The position numbers and the translations under genes are program-made. Of a stretch of DNA of 64,000 nucleotides, positions 19,949-29,911 are shown piece after piece; positions within the stretch are counted from its first letter, which is position 1, and each line of letters begins with the position of its first letter. The stretch spans positions 1-64,000 of the forward strand of contig JBKBLG010000012.1 of the NCBI GenBank assembly GCA_046296295.1, written 5' to 3'. The notes beneath the pieces are model-generated. The model worked only from the letters and a program-made list of their open reading frames with translations, was not told the origin of the DNA and made no database searches. This stretch comes from UBA10646 sp046296295 (lineage in GTDB: Bacteria > Bacteroidota > Bacteroidia > Chitinophagales > Chitinophagaceae).

Positions 19949-21388
19949 ATGAACGATAACTTATTTGATGCTTTTATAAAAGAAAAGCTACAAACACACA
20001 AAGCGGCCGTTCCGGCAGATATGTGGGAACGTATTGCTGCGGCCAAAGAGCCTAACCGCCGACCAATTTTTATTTGGTGGCTGGCGGCAAGCTTACTTTT
20101 TGCTTCACTTGGCATTATTACTTATTGGCAGTGGAATAGCAATAGCCTTACGGCAAATGAAAACGCAGTTGCTACTATTAACCCATTAGGCACGAAGCAC
20201 CAACAAAATAACACTAGTAACATCAGCGATTTAAATGCTCTAAAAAAAGTAACAGCAACCAATCAACAACATGCTACTACAACCGCAGCACCAACTATTG
20301 CAACGAATAATTCGGCAAAAGCAATAAACTTGCAAAGTTCAAAAGTGGTAACACAATCACAACAAAACAACTTTTTTGACAATACCAATAACCCTTCGCA
20401 TCAAGGCAATAATACCATTCTCAATACATCATTTACCGTAAGGAAACATACATACAAAAAACAGCCTTCGACTGCATTATTATACTTACCGAACGGCAGC
20501 ATCAATACAACCGATAATACCATTAGTAATACTTTTAATGCAACTAGTTACAAAGGTACTGTTGTTTGGCAAAGGCATTACCCATATGCGGCAAATTTGA
20601 AAAAGGCTTTAGATGCAGGTAGCATGATTGGGCTAGATTGTCCATCGGCTAATGGTCGTATTCCCAAAACTTGGTATATCGAAGCATATACAAGTGCCGA
20701 TATGGCATTTAGAAATTTGCGAAGTGCGAGCAGTGCCTACGAAAGCTATATTTCTAAAAGAGATAGTATGGAGAACAGCACATTAAGTTACACCACTGGT
20801 GTACGGGGTGTTGTTGAATTAACCAATCGGCTATTTCTTAAAACGGGCTTACAGTACAGTCAAATCAATGAACGTTTTACGCAACGTATAGAAAACGAAA
20901 GAAAACTTACTACTGTAATTACAATCAGAACTGTAGTACGTAGCACAGGCGATACACTGCGTGTTAGTGATACCAGTAGTTTCGAAACTGTTGGCTACAT
21001 AACAAAACGCGGTAACAACCAGTATAGAAGTTTCGATATTCCTGTTTTGTTAAACTACGAATGGGGTAACGATAGTTGGAAGTTTGGTGTTACCGGTGGT
21101 GCTGTAATTAATGTATACAGTTGGTTTAAAGGTAATATGTTAGATAGTACGCTATTGCCTTTATTACCAACAGCAACACATACAGGTAACTTATACAAGC
21201 ATAATATTGGTATTGGTGCCTATGCCAGTATGAGTATTATGAAGCCTATAAGTAATACACTTAGCGTTTTTGCAGAACCCTACTTACGTTACAATTTCGG
21301 CAACATATCGGGAAATAAAGCATTTACACAACGCTTTCACGTTGTAGGTGTACAGCTTGGCATTCGCTACCAAATCAACAATCATTAA
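19949..21388 (+). CDS. Membrane-anchored protein with C-terminal outer-membrane beta-barrel-like domain, possible partner of the ECF sigma factor
   Basis: About 479 residues from MNDNLFDAFIKEKLQTHKA. The N-terminus resembles cytoplasmic heads seen after ECF sigma genes in Bacteroidota (VPADMWERI). One membrane segment (about residues 30-50), an Asn/Thr/Gln-rich linker and a C-terminal half with alternating beta-strands follow (YIEAYTSADMAFRNL, VGVQLGIRYQI), like the PorT/OmpA-like barrel domain. Whether the head binds the sigma factor is inferred from position. The linker holds two copies of the dispersed word, at 20146-20159 (one mismatch, LTANE) and 20430-20443 (exact, FTVRK). Confidence 0.75.
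   Translation: MNDNLFDAFIKEKLQTHKAAVPADMWERIAAAKEPNRRPIFIWWLAASLLFASLGIITYWQWNSNSLTANENAVATINPLGTKHQQNNTSNISDLNALKKVTATNQQHATTTAAPTIATNNSAKAINLQSSKVVTQSQQNNFFDNTNNPSHQGNNTILNTSFTVRKHTYKKQPSTALLYLPNGSINTTDNTISNTFNATSYKGTVVWQRHYPYAANLKKALDAGSMIGLDCPSANGRIPKTWYIEAYTSADMAFRNLRSASSAYESYISKRDSMENSTLSYTTGVRGVVELTNRLFLKTGLQYSQINERFTQRIENERKLTTVITIRTVVRSTGDTLRVSDTSSFETVGYITKRGNNQYRSFDIPVLLNYEWGNDSWKFGVTGGAVINVYSWFKGNMLDSTLLPLLPTATHTGNLYKHNIGIGAYASMSIMKPISNTLSVFAEPYLRYNFGNISGNKAFTQRFHVVGVQLGIRYQINNH
20430..20443 (+). repeat. Exact copy of dispersed word CATTTACCGTAAGG
   Basis: In gene sense, coding FTVRK in the low-complexity linker of the sigma-linked membrane protein. Confidence 0.9.
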
Positions 21389-21402
21389 GGATTCGTAGAA
21401 GC

Positions 21403-22401
21403 ATGAAAACATTACAACATATTTTATACTTATGCAGCTTGAGTATGCTATGGCTCTTACAAAGTTGCACCAAGGAAGTTAGTGAAGAATTTGTAGCATA
21501 CAATAACAGTACTAATGATACTGTTTGGTTAGCCGCAGGCAATGGCAGTGCTGATATGTCTGTCACTATTCCGATAGATACCATGTTCAAAAGAACACAA
21601 ATTATTACTGATAGTGCTCGTTTAAATACCAGCGACATTATGCGTTTTAACAACCAAGTAAAGTTATTGGTACGCCCTAATAGTGTTTTCACCAATCAAG
21701 GCCCCTATTACGGCACATTAATGGTTGATTTGAATATTACAAGTACCAAAGGCGATCATATACGCAATAATCGTTTTAACAATGTGGGAGATCTTCCGAT
21801 AGAAGCAGTGAGCATTTTTAGCCTACGTGGCTATGCACCAAATAACGTTGCTTTATTTGTTAATAACAATAGCAGATTTGATTTGATTCATAAACTACCT
21901 CAACCTCAAAGCGGCCTAAAGTTATACTATGCAGAAAGTGCATCTAATAATTGGGGTGGTAATGCTTGGGTGCCCAGCACCGACACAAATGCAGTTGTAC
22001 CAACACCTATTTTAGGTACTACTATAACAGATACCGGCTACAATGTGGCTTTCAAAAGATTGGGTACAATTATGATTGGCAAACCTATAGATACCACCCA
22101 ACAACATAGTCGGGTTAATCTTATTCTGCCACCCAACTATACCAATGCTAATACTGCGGCTTATGTAATTTATCAGCAACAAAAAGTGGTATTACGAATG
22201 TTACCAGATGTTACAAATAAATTATTCTACGTAAATGCAGTACCTAACAATACACCTATTTATGTGTTAGTTATTAGTATGCGGGGTAATCAATTATATA
22301 TGACTGGTACACAAACACTTGCTAATCCTACACAAATTCACAGGCTAACGCCTCAGCCAGTTTCACGCCAACAAGTAGAACAATTATTAGACAATTTATA
22401 A
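21403..22401 (+). CDS. Lipoprotein of unknown function, third gene of the sigma-factor cluster
   Basis: A 332-residue protein with a signal peptide and lipobox (MLWLLQSC, Cys at about residue 23) followed by TKEVSEEF. The rest is rich in beta-forming and Asn/Thr segments and shows no motif I recognise. It begins 14 bases after the membrane protein gene and is probably cotranscribed with it and the sigma factor. Its stop codon touches the stop codon of the convergent gene: the two stops are adjacent inside TTATAA at 22396-22401. Confidence 0.7.
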   Translation: MKTLQHILYLCSLSMLWLLQSCTKEVSEEFVAYNNSTNDTVWLAAGNGSADMSVTIPIDTMFKRTQIITDSARLNTSDIMRFNNQVKLLVRPNSVFTNQGPYYGTLMVDLNITSTKGDHIRNNRFNNVGDLPIEAVSIFSLRGYAPNNVALFVNNNSRFDLIHKLPQPQSGLKLYYAESASNNWGGNAWVPSTDTNAVVPTPILGTTITDTGYNVAFKRLGTIMIGKPIDTTQQHSRVNLILPPNYTNANTAAYVIYQQQKVVLRMLPDVTNKLFYVNAVPNNTPIYVLVISMRGNQLYMTGTQTLANPTQIHRLTPQPVSRQQVEQLLDNL

Positions 22402-25400
22402 CAATGCTTTTATGGCTGCACTGCCTCTATGAATGGTTCTTGTAGTAGCAGGTTTGCGACCATCGTATTGCAGTGTTAACTCTAAATTATTCATCAAACG
22501 TTGTGTTAGCTCAATACCCCACAGATAGTTTTTGCCGGGTAATAATCCATTTAACAACACAAAGCCTGTGGTACTATTAACAGCACCTTCGAACAGTATA
22601 TTATTGTAGCTTCCGCGTACGAGAAAACTTGTTTTTTGAGTAGCATTATACTTAAACTCACTATTGATAGTATTATTGCTGCTTCGTTCATTTACCGTAA
22701 GGGTATTTTTCTGTAATACATATTGATAGCTAACAAGTACTCGCCACACAGTGCCGGCAGTGTAGGTAATTCTTGGCTCTATACTTTGCGATTGGATATT
22801 GAAATTTCGGTTAGCAAACGCTGGTGTAGTAACCACCTGTGTGCCTGTTTTATGAATGGCCTCTAACAACCAATGGGTTGTAATAGCAGTGCGGCCTTTA
22901 ACTACCCACTCGTTCACCTTACGCGTTTCAGTACCATAAGTTAATAATGCCTTTTGTGCATTTTGAATATTCGTAATATCTATCCCCCATTTTGTACTAA
23001 ATCGGTTAATACCTAAAGTGTTACTAATGGCTACATTATATGCAATTAAACTAGTATCGCCAGCCCTTGCGGTAAATGGATTAACCAATGCATTACCACT
23101 ACTCACTACCTTTTGCGATAACTGCATTGTAGTTGTGAGTTGTGTTCTGCTGAAAAGTTTTTTGTACCAATTATTACGCTTAGCCCATAGAGCTCTTGGT
23201 TGAATATTAATAGCATAGTTAAACTGATTATAACTTGCTTTAATGAAGGTATTGGTAGGTGTGAAAATACGTATGTACTTTGCTTGATCTGGAAATTGTG
23301 CTATTTCAAATTCGTTGAGTTGAGGTATGCCATCGTTATTGTAATCTATCCAAGTGTATTCTCCACGTCCGGCAGGTACTTCTACATAGCTAATGTCGCG
23401 ACGTTGTTCTTGCCCGGTTCCTACCTCATACAACAATGAACCTGTTAGTAACCCTTTCCATTCATTCACCATATATTCCATGCGACTTAACAATGTATTA
23501 TCTGAATTTTGACTGCTAAGTTTAGACTGATACACTTGCAAAGTGCGGTATGTTATATTCATTCTTAATTGGTGCTTAGGATTAGCCGTTAACCACAACT
23601 GAGCATTATAATTATGACTTCTATCTACTAATTGCAAGTTGCTTCCGAAAGGTAATCCATCTTTACGGGTAAAGTATTGTAACTCCCATCGGTTACGCTT
23701 TTGTACGTCACTTTTGATAAAGGCGGTAATTGTTTCAAACATAAAACTCATTGGTGTTAAAGTATCTGTAGGCAAATAACGCTGTTGATAATTTTCTAAT
23801 GCATAAGTTACCCCAACTTGCCAATTCTTCAACTGAGGCAGAAGCTTACTAATTTGTAATGTTGGTCTAACAAACCTACCCTGCAAAATTTCGGTATTAC
23901 TGTTGGTAAGTTGCATGTTAGCACTCCAATCCCATCCGCTTTGTTGTAATTGAAGTGTAAGTGCATGCCGGTTAGCATTAAAACCATCGCCACGTATATA
24001 CCCTTGATACTGATAACCAACAGACTGATGTTGCTTTTTTAGTGTAACACTTAATGCTGGCAGTTGCTCTTGCACTTGTTGCAGTAACAATAATGGCAAG
24101 CCCCAATCTCTATAAAATTCAGGTGCACGTAAGCGTTCAATTGTGTTAAAATTTTTACCAACCCATTCATATTGTGCGGTAGTGGCAAGTTGCCATTGCT
24201 GTAACTGTTTCGTATGTTTTATTGCCATACGGCCTGCAGCATCAACATCATTTTGTTTTTGCTTCGTTGCAAAGCGATTGATATCATATTTACTAACAGC
24301 TGCTTCTGCTTTTACCGTAAGGTGAGGTGTTATGCTTAATTCACTTGCTACAGTAGCAAGCTGTTGCTGCTTTGGCGTTACCAGAAAAGTAGCAGGTTCA
24401 TAACTACCTTGCGGGATACCATTTATAGGTGCTATCCATTGATATACTTTACCATTAGCAGCGTTTAATAAGGGTATGTAATTGCCTTTATTGGCTCCTA
24501 CATTAATAAAGTTAAGATTGTATTTAGCACTATCGCGATTGGTACTATACACATAAACACTATCGCTACCGCCAGTATAGGTTACAAATATTTTTTTATA
24601 TAAAATTTTACCAATAACAAAAGTATCAATACTAGCAACAGGGTAAAAAGCACTTTGAATACTATCGCCAGTAGCTGCTAAAAATTGCTTTTGTGCATTA
24701 TCTAAGCTTTGATTGATGGGGCTATTCTTTGCATCGGTATTACTGTAAGCTGCAAAGCTAAATTTAAATCGGTTTGCCTTACTAATGCTAGTGGTAGCGT
24801 ACAACATACTATTCAAGTAATTACGATCGGCATATTCAAATTCAATTTGTATACGCTTGTCTTTTGTTACCATTCTGCGTGGTGTGAATGTTACTTCGGC
24901 TGTGTTATAGTTAATGGTGTAATCTTGATCTTCACCACGTTGTAACAAATCTCCATCCATAAAAACACGCTCGGTATTGGCTAACACCACTAAAAACAAT
25001 TCTCCATTAGGACTTTGCAAGCGATAAGGACCTTGATTACCCTCTGCTCCTTGAAATACATACCGTGCGAACTTACCTTTAGCAATAGCACCTGTTACCA
25101 TAGTGTTACCACTAACTTGCTGTTTTGTATGCCACTGCTGTGCATATTGTACACCTTGTAAGCGCTTGTAAAAATTTAAAAAATAATGTTGATTTTGCCT
25201 TACATCAATATCGCCTAAACTCAAGCTCCATTGTTGCTTTTGGAATTGCAATAAAATACGATCGAACTCATTTAATTGCTGTGTTGTACCATCGGGTTGT
25301 ATGGGAATATTATTATCGGTAATTGCAGCGAGTAACTGAATACTGTCGGCAATGTAACCACTTAACTGTAAGTTAAGCTGACTGTTAAATACCGCATCTT

Positions 25401-25839
25401 GATTGTTACCAAAACTTAAACTTCGACCAAAAGAACCATTGTATTGCAGGTTACCAAAATTAAACAATCGATCATCGGAGTTGCGTTGTTTTACAGGTTG
25501 TGTAGCTACAAATCTATTAACAATACTATCGTATTTGTAAGTAAAGTAAGGAGTATGCCATTGCATTGGCCATACCCTATATTGCACTTGCACGCTACTT
25601 ACTTGCATTTTTTTTTTAAACAATAGCCAACTACGAAGTTCATTTAATGTAAAGTAACTTGTATCAAAACCTGTAACCACTAACGAACCGGGGATGATGC
25701 TCACCGTATCAAGCCTGATAGTATCGTTGGTAACAATAATTTGTTTGCTGCGTAAGGTAGACTGCTGCGCATGCACTTGCCAGCCCAAAGCAAGGCAACA
25801 GCACAGTAACCATAATCTACGAAACAAAAAATGTATCAT
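22396..25839 (-). CDS. Large predicted outer-membrane beta-barrel protein, function unknown
   Basis: 1147 residues with a signal peptide ending QVHAQQ. The body has many amphipathic beta-strands with aromatic ends, such as RFKFSFAAYSNTD and LRMNITYRTLQVY, as in large outer-membrane barrels. The stretch FMDGDLLQRGEDQDYTINYNTAEVTF recalls segments found in SprA-like gliding/secretion proteins of Bacteroidota, but the protein is much shorter than SprA and I do not claim homology. A short segment EYTWIDYNNDGIPQLNEFE resembles the Asp-rich calcium loops of dockerin/EF-type sites. It is preceded by the DUF2911 gene with a terminator between, so it probably has its own promoter. Confidence 0.75.
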   Translation of the reverse strand: MIHFLFRRLWLLCCCLALGWQVHAQQSTLRSKQIIVTNDTIRLDTVSIIPGSLVVTGFDTSYFTLNELRSWLLFKKKMQVSSVQVQYRVWPMQWHTPYFTYKYDSIVNRFVATQPVKQRNSDDRLFNFGNLQYNGSFGRSLSFGNNQDAVFNSQLNLQLSGYIADSIQLLAAITDNNIPIQPDGTTQQLNEFDRILLQFQKQQWSLSLGDIDVRQNQHYFLNFYKRLQGVQYAQQWHTKQQVSGNTMVTGAIAKGKFARYVFQGAEGNQGPYRLQSPNGELFLVVLANTERVFMDGDLLQRGEDQDYTINYNTAEVTFTPRRMVTKDKRIQIEFEYADRNYLNSMLYATTSISKANRFKFSFAAYSNTDAKNSPINQSLDNAQKQFLAATGDSIQSAFYPVASIDTFVIGKILYKKIFVTYTGGSDSVYVYSTNRDSAKYNLNFINVGANKGNYIPLLNAANGKVYQWIAPINGIPQGSYEPATFLVTPKQQQLATVASELSITPHLTVKAEAAVSKYDINRFATKQKQNDVDAAGRMAIKHTKQLQQWQLATTAQYEWVGKNFNTIERLRAPEFYRDWGLPLLLLQQVQEQLPALSVTLKKQHQSVGYQYQGYIRGDGFNANRHALTLQLQQSGWDWSANMQLTNSNTEILQGRFVRPTLQISKLLPQLKNWQVGVTYALENYQQRYLPTDTLTPMSFMFETITAFIKSDVQKRNRWELQYFTRKDGLPFGSNLQLVDRSHNYNAQLWLTANPKHQLRMNITYRTLQVYQSKLSSQNSDNTLLSRMEYMVNEWKGLLTGSLLYEVGTGQEQRRDISYVEVPAGRGEYTWIDYNNDGIPQLNEFEIAQFPDQAKYIRIFTPTNTFIKASYNQFNYAINIQPRALWAKRNNWYKKLFSRTQLTTTMQLSQKVVSSGNALVNPFTARAGDTSLIAYNVAISNTLGINRFSTKWGIDITNIQNAQKALLTYGTETRKVNEWVVKGRTAITTHWLLEAIHKTGTQVVTTPAFANRNFNIQSQSIEPRITYTAGTVWRVLVSYQYVLQKNTLTVNERSSNNTINSEFKYNATQKTSFLVRGSYNNILFEGAVNSTTGFVLLNGLLPGKNYLWGIELTQRLMNNLELTLQYDGRKPATTRTIHRGSAAIKALL
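22689..22702 (+). repeat. Exact copy of dispersed word CATTTACCGTAAGG
   Basis: Opposite to gene sense in the large outer-membrane protein, coding LTVNE. Two variants lie in the same gene at 23065-23078 (FTAR) and 24309-24322 (LTVK). Confidence 0.9.
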
Positions 25840-25912
25840 TCTTACAGCAAAATAGGTGAATTCGTTCTGATGCTCATCAGCTTGTTTAAAACGAATTTGA
25901 CAGCATTATTGT

Positions 25913-25948
25913 ATAAAAAACGCTACCCAAAAGGGTAGCGTTTTTTAT
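25913..25948 (-). terminator. Bidirectional-looking terminator after the DUF2911 gene
   Basis: Perfect 16-bp stem ATAAAAAACGCTACCC and its complement around AAAA, with A/T tracts on both sides. The sister word CTTACGTAAATG lies at 25959-25970, between the hairpin and the stop codon of the DUF2911 gene. Confidence 0.85.
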
Positions 25949-25977
25949 ATACATCTTACTTACGTAAATGTTATTGC

Positions 25978-26811
25978 TTACTTACCAGTTAGAAATTCTT
26001 GCGCCATACGAACATAATCAGCGTTTTTAGCTTCAGTAGCTAACTCAATAGTTTTATTGGCAGATGCTTTTGCAGCTTCGCTATTACCCATAGCTTTTTC
26101 GATACGGGCCTTCAACATATACATCCAAAAACCTTTCGGATTGTTAGCAATTGCTTTTTCTACATTATCTAATGCTTTAGCATAATCTTTATCCCACTCG
26201 TAATAAAAGTTAGCAGCTTGCCAGAAAGGTTTTTTATCGGTTTGTAAGGCAGCTTCTATTTGTGATCGTAAGCGATCTTTAATGTTGGTTGTTACTGGAA
26301 TGCTAACAGCAGTTTTACCCCACATTAAATGAATTTCGCAACTTTCGGGCTGTATGTTAGCCACCTGCATGGTGAATGTTTCAACAGAACTGCTCATTTT
26401 CATAGCAGGCACTTTAAAACGAACAACATCTTGCTCTTGCTTGTAGCCATCGGTACCCCAATTGCCCAAACCCTTGTTTAAAATTACTTCCCACTCTTTA
26501 GCGCCAGGAATCGTATAAAGTACGTAAGTACCTGTATCAATGTTTTTTCCACCGAGTATTACAACATCGGTAAATTTAATTTTGGTTGCACCATTAGCAC
26601 CCGTACGCCACATTTCACCTAAAGGTGCTAACATGGTTTTATCACCAAATAAAGTACGGCCTTTAACGTTCGGGCGGCTGTAAGTAATTTCAATTTTACC
26701 CATACCAAACTCTTGACTAATGGTTTGTGTAGGGCTTGGTTGTGGCATTTTTACTTGTGCTTGTAATTGTGTACAAGCTGCTAAGGCAGCAATAGCAAAA
26801 AACTTTCTCAT
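25978..26811 (-). CDS. DUF2911-domain secreted protein with C-terminal TPR region
   Basis: 277 residues with a signal peptide ending TQLQAQ. The first 170 residues match the DUF2911 family of Bacteroidota (SPTQTISQEFGMGKIEITYSRP, the WRTGANGATKIKF core, TYVLYTIPG). The last 90 residues look like tetratricopeptide repeats (AANFYYEWDKDYAKALDNVEKAI). The family's biochemical role is not known to me. A TATGTTTG box on the minus strand at 26834-26841 could be its -7 element. Confidence 0.88.
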   Translation of the reverse strand: MRKFFAIAALAACTQLQAQVKMPQPSPTQTISQEFGMGKIEITYSRPNVKGRTLFGDKTMLAPLGEMWRTGANGATKIKFTDVVILGGKNIDTGTYVLYTIPGAKEWEVILNKGLGNWGTDGYKQEQDVVRFKVPAMKMSSSVETFTMQVANIQPESCEIHLMWGKTAVSIPVTTNIKDRLRSQIEAALQTDKKPFWQAANFYYEWDKDYAKALDNVEKAIANNPKGFWMYMLKARIEKAMGNSEAAKASANKTIELATEAKNADYVRMAQEFLTGK

Positions 26812-26916
26812 ACAACATTCTTATTTATGTTGGCAAACATACGATCTTACTTGCGGGTTTGTTTTCCGCTGGTGGAATAAACTATGGTTTTCTCGGTTAA
26901 TTTTCTTGTGTGTTTT

Positions 26917-26930
26917 CATTTACCGTAAGG
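26917..26930 (+). repeat. Exact copy of dispersed word CATTTACCGTAAGG
   Basis: Intergenic. Two bases later, at 26933-26944, comes a one-mismatch copy of the sister word in opposite orientation, and the hairpin at 26941-26970 overlaps it. Confidence 0.9.
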
Positions 26931-26940
26931 TACTTACGTA

Positions 26941-26970
26941 AATAGGGCTTCGATTGTGCGAAGCCCTATT
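26941..26970 (-). terminator. Hairpin after bioB
   Basis: AATAGGGCTTCG and its complement around a six-base loop, 34 bases past the bioB stop. The T-tract on the minus side is poor. Confidence 0.55.
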
Positions 26971-27003
26971 ATTTATTCGTGATAGCACGAGTTATATTTA
27001 TAT

Positions 27004-28026
27004 TCAAGCTGTTACTTCAACAGCTTGTTGCTTGTGGTTATGATGGCCACAACTATGCGTTTCGTTTTTGAATGCCTCTCGTGGTTGCAGGCCAAGTAAC
27101 TGAAACATGGCATTATCATCATCGAAACTTGGGTTAGGCGTGGTAAGTAGTTTTTCACCTGCAAAAATGCTGTTAGCACCTGCCATGAAGCAGAACGCTT
27201 GTTCTACCACTGATAAATCGGTACGGCCTGCACTTAGGCGAACCATAGCTTTGGGCATTAGAATACGTGCGGTGGCAATCATACGTACCAAATCCCACAC
27301 GTCTACTTTCTGATTATGTTGCAAGGGGGTGCCGGCTACGGGAACCAATGCGTTGATAGGCACACTTTCAGGATGCTCCGGTAGGGTTGCCAAAGTATGC
27401 AACATGTTGATACGATCGGCATGCTTTTCACCCAAACCAATGATACCGCCACAGCATACACTTACCCCGGCTTTACGAACATTATCAAGTGTTTGTAATC
27501 GATCGTTGTAGGTACGTGTAGTAATAATTTCGCTATAATGCTCTTTGCTAGTATCGAGGTTATGGTTGTAAGCATACAAGCCAGCTTCGGCAAGGCGTTG
27601 GGCTTGCTCTTCGGTGAGCATACCGAGGGTACAGCACACTTCCATGCCAAGCTCATTTACGCCTTTAACCATTTCGAGCACACGGTCAAAATCTTTATTA
27701 TTACGTACTTCGCGCCATGCTGCACCCATACAAAAACGAGTACTTCCTGCTGCTTTAGCTTTGGCCGCATAAGCCAATACATCTTCTTTTTTCATGAGTG
27801 CATGTACATCAATATCGGTATGATAGCGTGCAGCTTGCGGACAATACGCACAATCTTCAGGGCAACCACCGGTTTTGATACTTAATAAAGTGCAAACTTG
27901 CACCTCGCCAATAGCATTGTATTGGCGGTGTATGCTGGCTGCCTGATATACTAAATCGAGCAAAGGCTTATGGTAAATGCTTTCAATTTCAGCAATCGTC
28001 CAATCGTTTCTAACTACGTTTTCCAT
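27004..28026 (-). CDS. bioB: Biotin synthase
   Basis: Radical-SAM enzyme inserting sulfur into dethiobiotin, the last step of biotin synthesis. 340 residues. The radical-SAM cluster Cys residues are in GGCPEDCAYCPQ (Cys55, Cys59, Cys62). Further family motifs include GAAWREVRNNKDFD, YNHNLDTS, CCGGIIGLGE and LSAGRTDLS. The C-terminus ends in a His-rich tail (CGHHNHKQQ). It stands alone here, without other bio genes. A minus-strand TATATTTG box lies at 28050-28057. The gene ends in TGA, which shows TGA is a stop in this genome. Confidence 0.97.
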   Translation of the reverse strand: MENVVRNDWTIAEIESIYHKPLLDLVYQAASIHRQYNAIGEVQVCTLLSIKTGGCPEDCAYCPQAARYHTDIDVHALMKKEDVLAYAAKAKAAGSTRFCMGAAWREVRNNKDFDRVLEMVKGVNELGMEVCCTLGMLTEEQAQRLAEAGLYAYNHNLDTSKEHYSEIITTRTYNDRLQTLDNVRKAGVSVCCGGIIGLGEKHADRINMLHTLATLPEHPESVPINALVPVAGTPLQHNQKVDVWDLVRMIATARILMPKAMVRLSAGRTDLSVVEQAFCFMAGANSIFAGEKLLTTPNPSFDDDNAMFQLLGLQPREAFKNETHSCGHHNHKQQAVEVTA

Positions 28027-28049
28027 CGTTTTGCTTTAAAAGTTGGCAA

Positions 28050-28057
28050 CAAATATA
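28050..28057 (-). promoter_or_regulatory. Possible -7 box (TATATTTG) for bioB
   Basis: Matches TAnnTTTG on the minus strand, about 24 bases upstream of the ATG. No good -33 match was found. Confidence 0.4.
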
Positions 28058-28098
28058 GTAGTTAGCACTAAGTACCCTAATCGAAGCAATTATTATAT

Positions 28099-28407
28099 CT
28101 ATAACCGTTGCATTTGAGGTACTTGCAATGGCCTTATTACCCTTTTATGATATATGCCAGGAGCCCAACTACCAAGTATTGGCAAAGCTAATGTAGGTGG
28201 GGTTGCATCTTCATGAAATGATTTTCGCCATACCACTACCCCACTGTTATCATAACAGTCTGCTAAAGCAGCATAGGTACTTTTAACTTCAAATAATTTT
28301 TTGAAGTTTAATGATATAGCAAATAATAGTGCAATACCAAAAGTAACTAATGATAACACTACTGTTTACTGTAAGATAACCAATACAAAGCCATCTACAA
28401 CAGCCAT
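28099..28407 (-). pseudogene. Small membrane ORF interrupted by an in-frame stop, function unknown
   Basis: From an ATG at 28407 the minus strand reads MAVVDGFVLVILQ, a TAA at 28366-28368, then TVVLSLVTFGIALLFAISL in the same frame and on to a normal stop. The two halves together make one hydrophobic N-terminal segment followed by about 60 soluble residues. I do not recognise it. It could be a broken small membrane protein or a chance ORF. The region 28027-28827 otherwise holds no convincing gene. Confidence 0.35.
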
Positions 28408-28770
28408 TAATGTTAACAATAACCTTGCGGTAAATGATAGCTCAATAAGAAACAATAACCAGCTATAGCACAGCAAAAGCCGATTGTTGCGGCTGCGCCT
28501 ACTAACACTTTATTTGCTACACATACAACCGTAGTGGTAAAGGTGATAGCCGTGGCATCCAATAATACCAATAACACAGAACAAGCGAAAATAAGCACAG
28601 CCGAAACGAATGATGTAATTACCTACAATAAAACGAGCATGGCAGGTAATAATGTAGGTTATAGCAGCTATGTTCACAGAGGTAGGAACAGAGTTGTTAC
28701 ATCAGAAAAAATTGAAAGTGAAGTTCGTTATTTCTTTTTAACAGCTACACAAGGCATTAAAGTATTGTAA
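28385..28770 (+). pseudogene. Asn/Thr-rich degraded ORF, function unknown
   Basis: One frame reads TKPSTTAINVNNNLAVNDSS and stops at 28466-28468. Another continues from about 28459 as PAIAQQKPIVAAAPTNTLF to a stop at 28770, ending SEVRYFFLTATQGIKVL. This suggests a frameshifted remnant, possibly of a low-complexity envelope protein. A variant of the dispersed word lies at 28423-28436. Weak evidence. Confidence 0.3.
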
Positions 28771-28827
28771 ACAGCACTTACAACCACTATTCACAGTATT
28801 TTCGCAGCATATTTAACTATTTCGTAC

Positions 28828-29868
28828 ATGAAGTACTTTTTTTTAGCCCTTTTAAGTTGGTGTGTTGGCTTTACAGCAAATGCCCAAGCAAAAACCCAAT
28901 ATAAGCTCGCCATCATAGGTTTTTACAACCTAGAAAATTTCTACGACACCATCGACAACCCTATTGTAGATGATCAAGAATTTTTACCGAAAGGTGATCG
29001 CAATTATAATACTGCCATTTACTACGATAAAATTGGTCGGCTCGCTAAAGTGATCAGCGAAATGGGTGCCGATAAATCGCCAGACGGACCAGCAATTTTA
29101 GGTGTTGCAGAAATTGAAAATGATACTGTTTTAGCCGATTTGGTGAAGCATCCGTTGTTAGTGAAAAGAAATTATAAAATTGTACATTACGATAGCCCCG
29201 ATGCTCGCGGTGTTGATGTTGGCTTTTTATATAACCCTAAGTACTTTACTGTATTAGATAGCAAGCCATTGTTTGTGAAACTGCCCAGCGGTTCAAAAGA
29301 AGCTTACTACACCCGTGATATTTTATGGGTGAAGGGTACATTTGATGGTGAAATTATACATGTATATGTAAATCACTGGCCTAGCCGTAGAGGGGGCGAA
29401 GAACGGAGTGCACCTGCAAGAGCTGCAGCAGCACAAGTAGCTAAAAATCATATCGATAGTATTGCTAAAGCAGATGGCATCCAAAAAGTAATTTTAATGG
29501 GCGACTTAAACGATGACCCTATAAGCCCTAGTGTTACAGAAGTATTAAGAGCCAAAGGCAAGGCAGACCAAGTAAAAGAAGGTGGTTTTTATAATCCTTG
29601 GACCGATTTTTATAAGAAAGGGTTGGGCACTTTAGCTTATCAAGATGCATGGGGCTTATTTGATCAAATTTTGATTACCAGCCCTTGGTTAGAGCGCAAT
29701 CAAAGTGGTTATTTCTTTTATCAACAACATATTTTTAACCCTCAGTATATGGTTGAAAATAGTGGCCGATTTAAAGGCTACCCAATGCGTACTTGGGATG
29801 GTATGAGCTATCGTGGCGGTTATAGTGATCACTTTCCTACCTATTTAGTGGTGCTTAAAAAAATATAA
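28828..29868 (+). CDS. Secreted endonuclease/exonuclease/phosphatase-family protein
   Basis: 346 residues with a signal peptide ending FTANAQA. The fold's motifs are visible: FYNLENFYD near the start, GVAEIEND (metal-binding Glu), VNHWPSRRGGEERS, MGDLNDDP and a C-terminal YSDHFPTYLV with the catalytic His of the family. The product should be a metal-dependent phosphodiesterase acting outside the cytoplasm. The substrate, DNA or a phospholipid/sugar phosphate, cannot be told from sequence. It stands alone. Confidence 0.88.
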   Translation: MKYFFLALLSWCVGFTANAQAKTQYKLAIIGFYNLENFYDTIDNPIVDDQEFLPKGDRNYNTAIYYDKIGRLAKVISEMGADKSPDGPAILGVAEIENDTVLADLVKHPLLVKRNYKIVHYDSPDARGVDVGFLYNPKYFTVLDSKPLFVKLPSGSKEAYYTRDILWVKGTFDGEIIHVYVNHWPSRRGGEERSAPARAAAAQVAKNHIDSIAKADGIQKVILMGDLNDDPISPSVTEVLRAKGKADQVKEGGFYNPWTDFYKKGLGTLAYQDAWGLFDQILITSPWLERNQSGYFFYQQHIFNPQYMVENSGRFKGYPMRTWDGMSYRGGYSDHFPTYLVVLKKI

Positions 29869-29911
29869 CGTAATAATGAGTCGTTCTTTTTTTAGAAAGG
29901 GTATGTACAAC

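Noticed and set aside
28413..28598. Hydrophobic minus-strand ORF
   Set aside because: It is antisense to the Asn/Thr-rich ORF and looks like its shadow.
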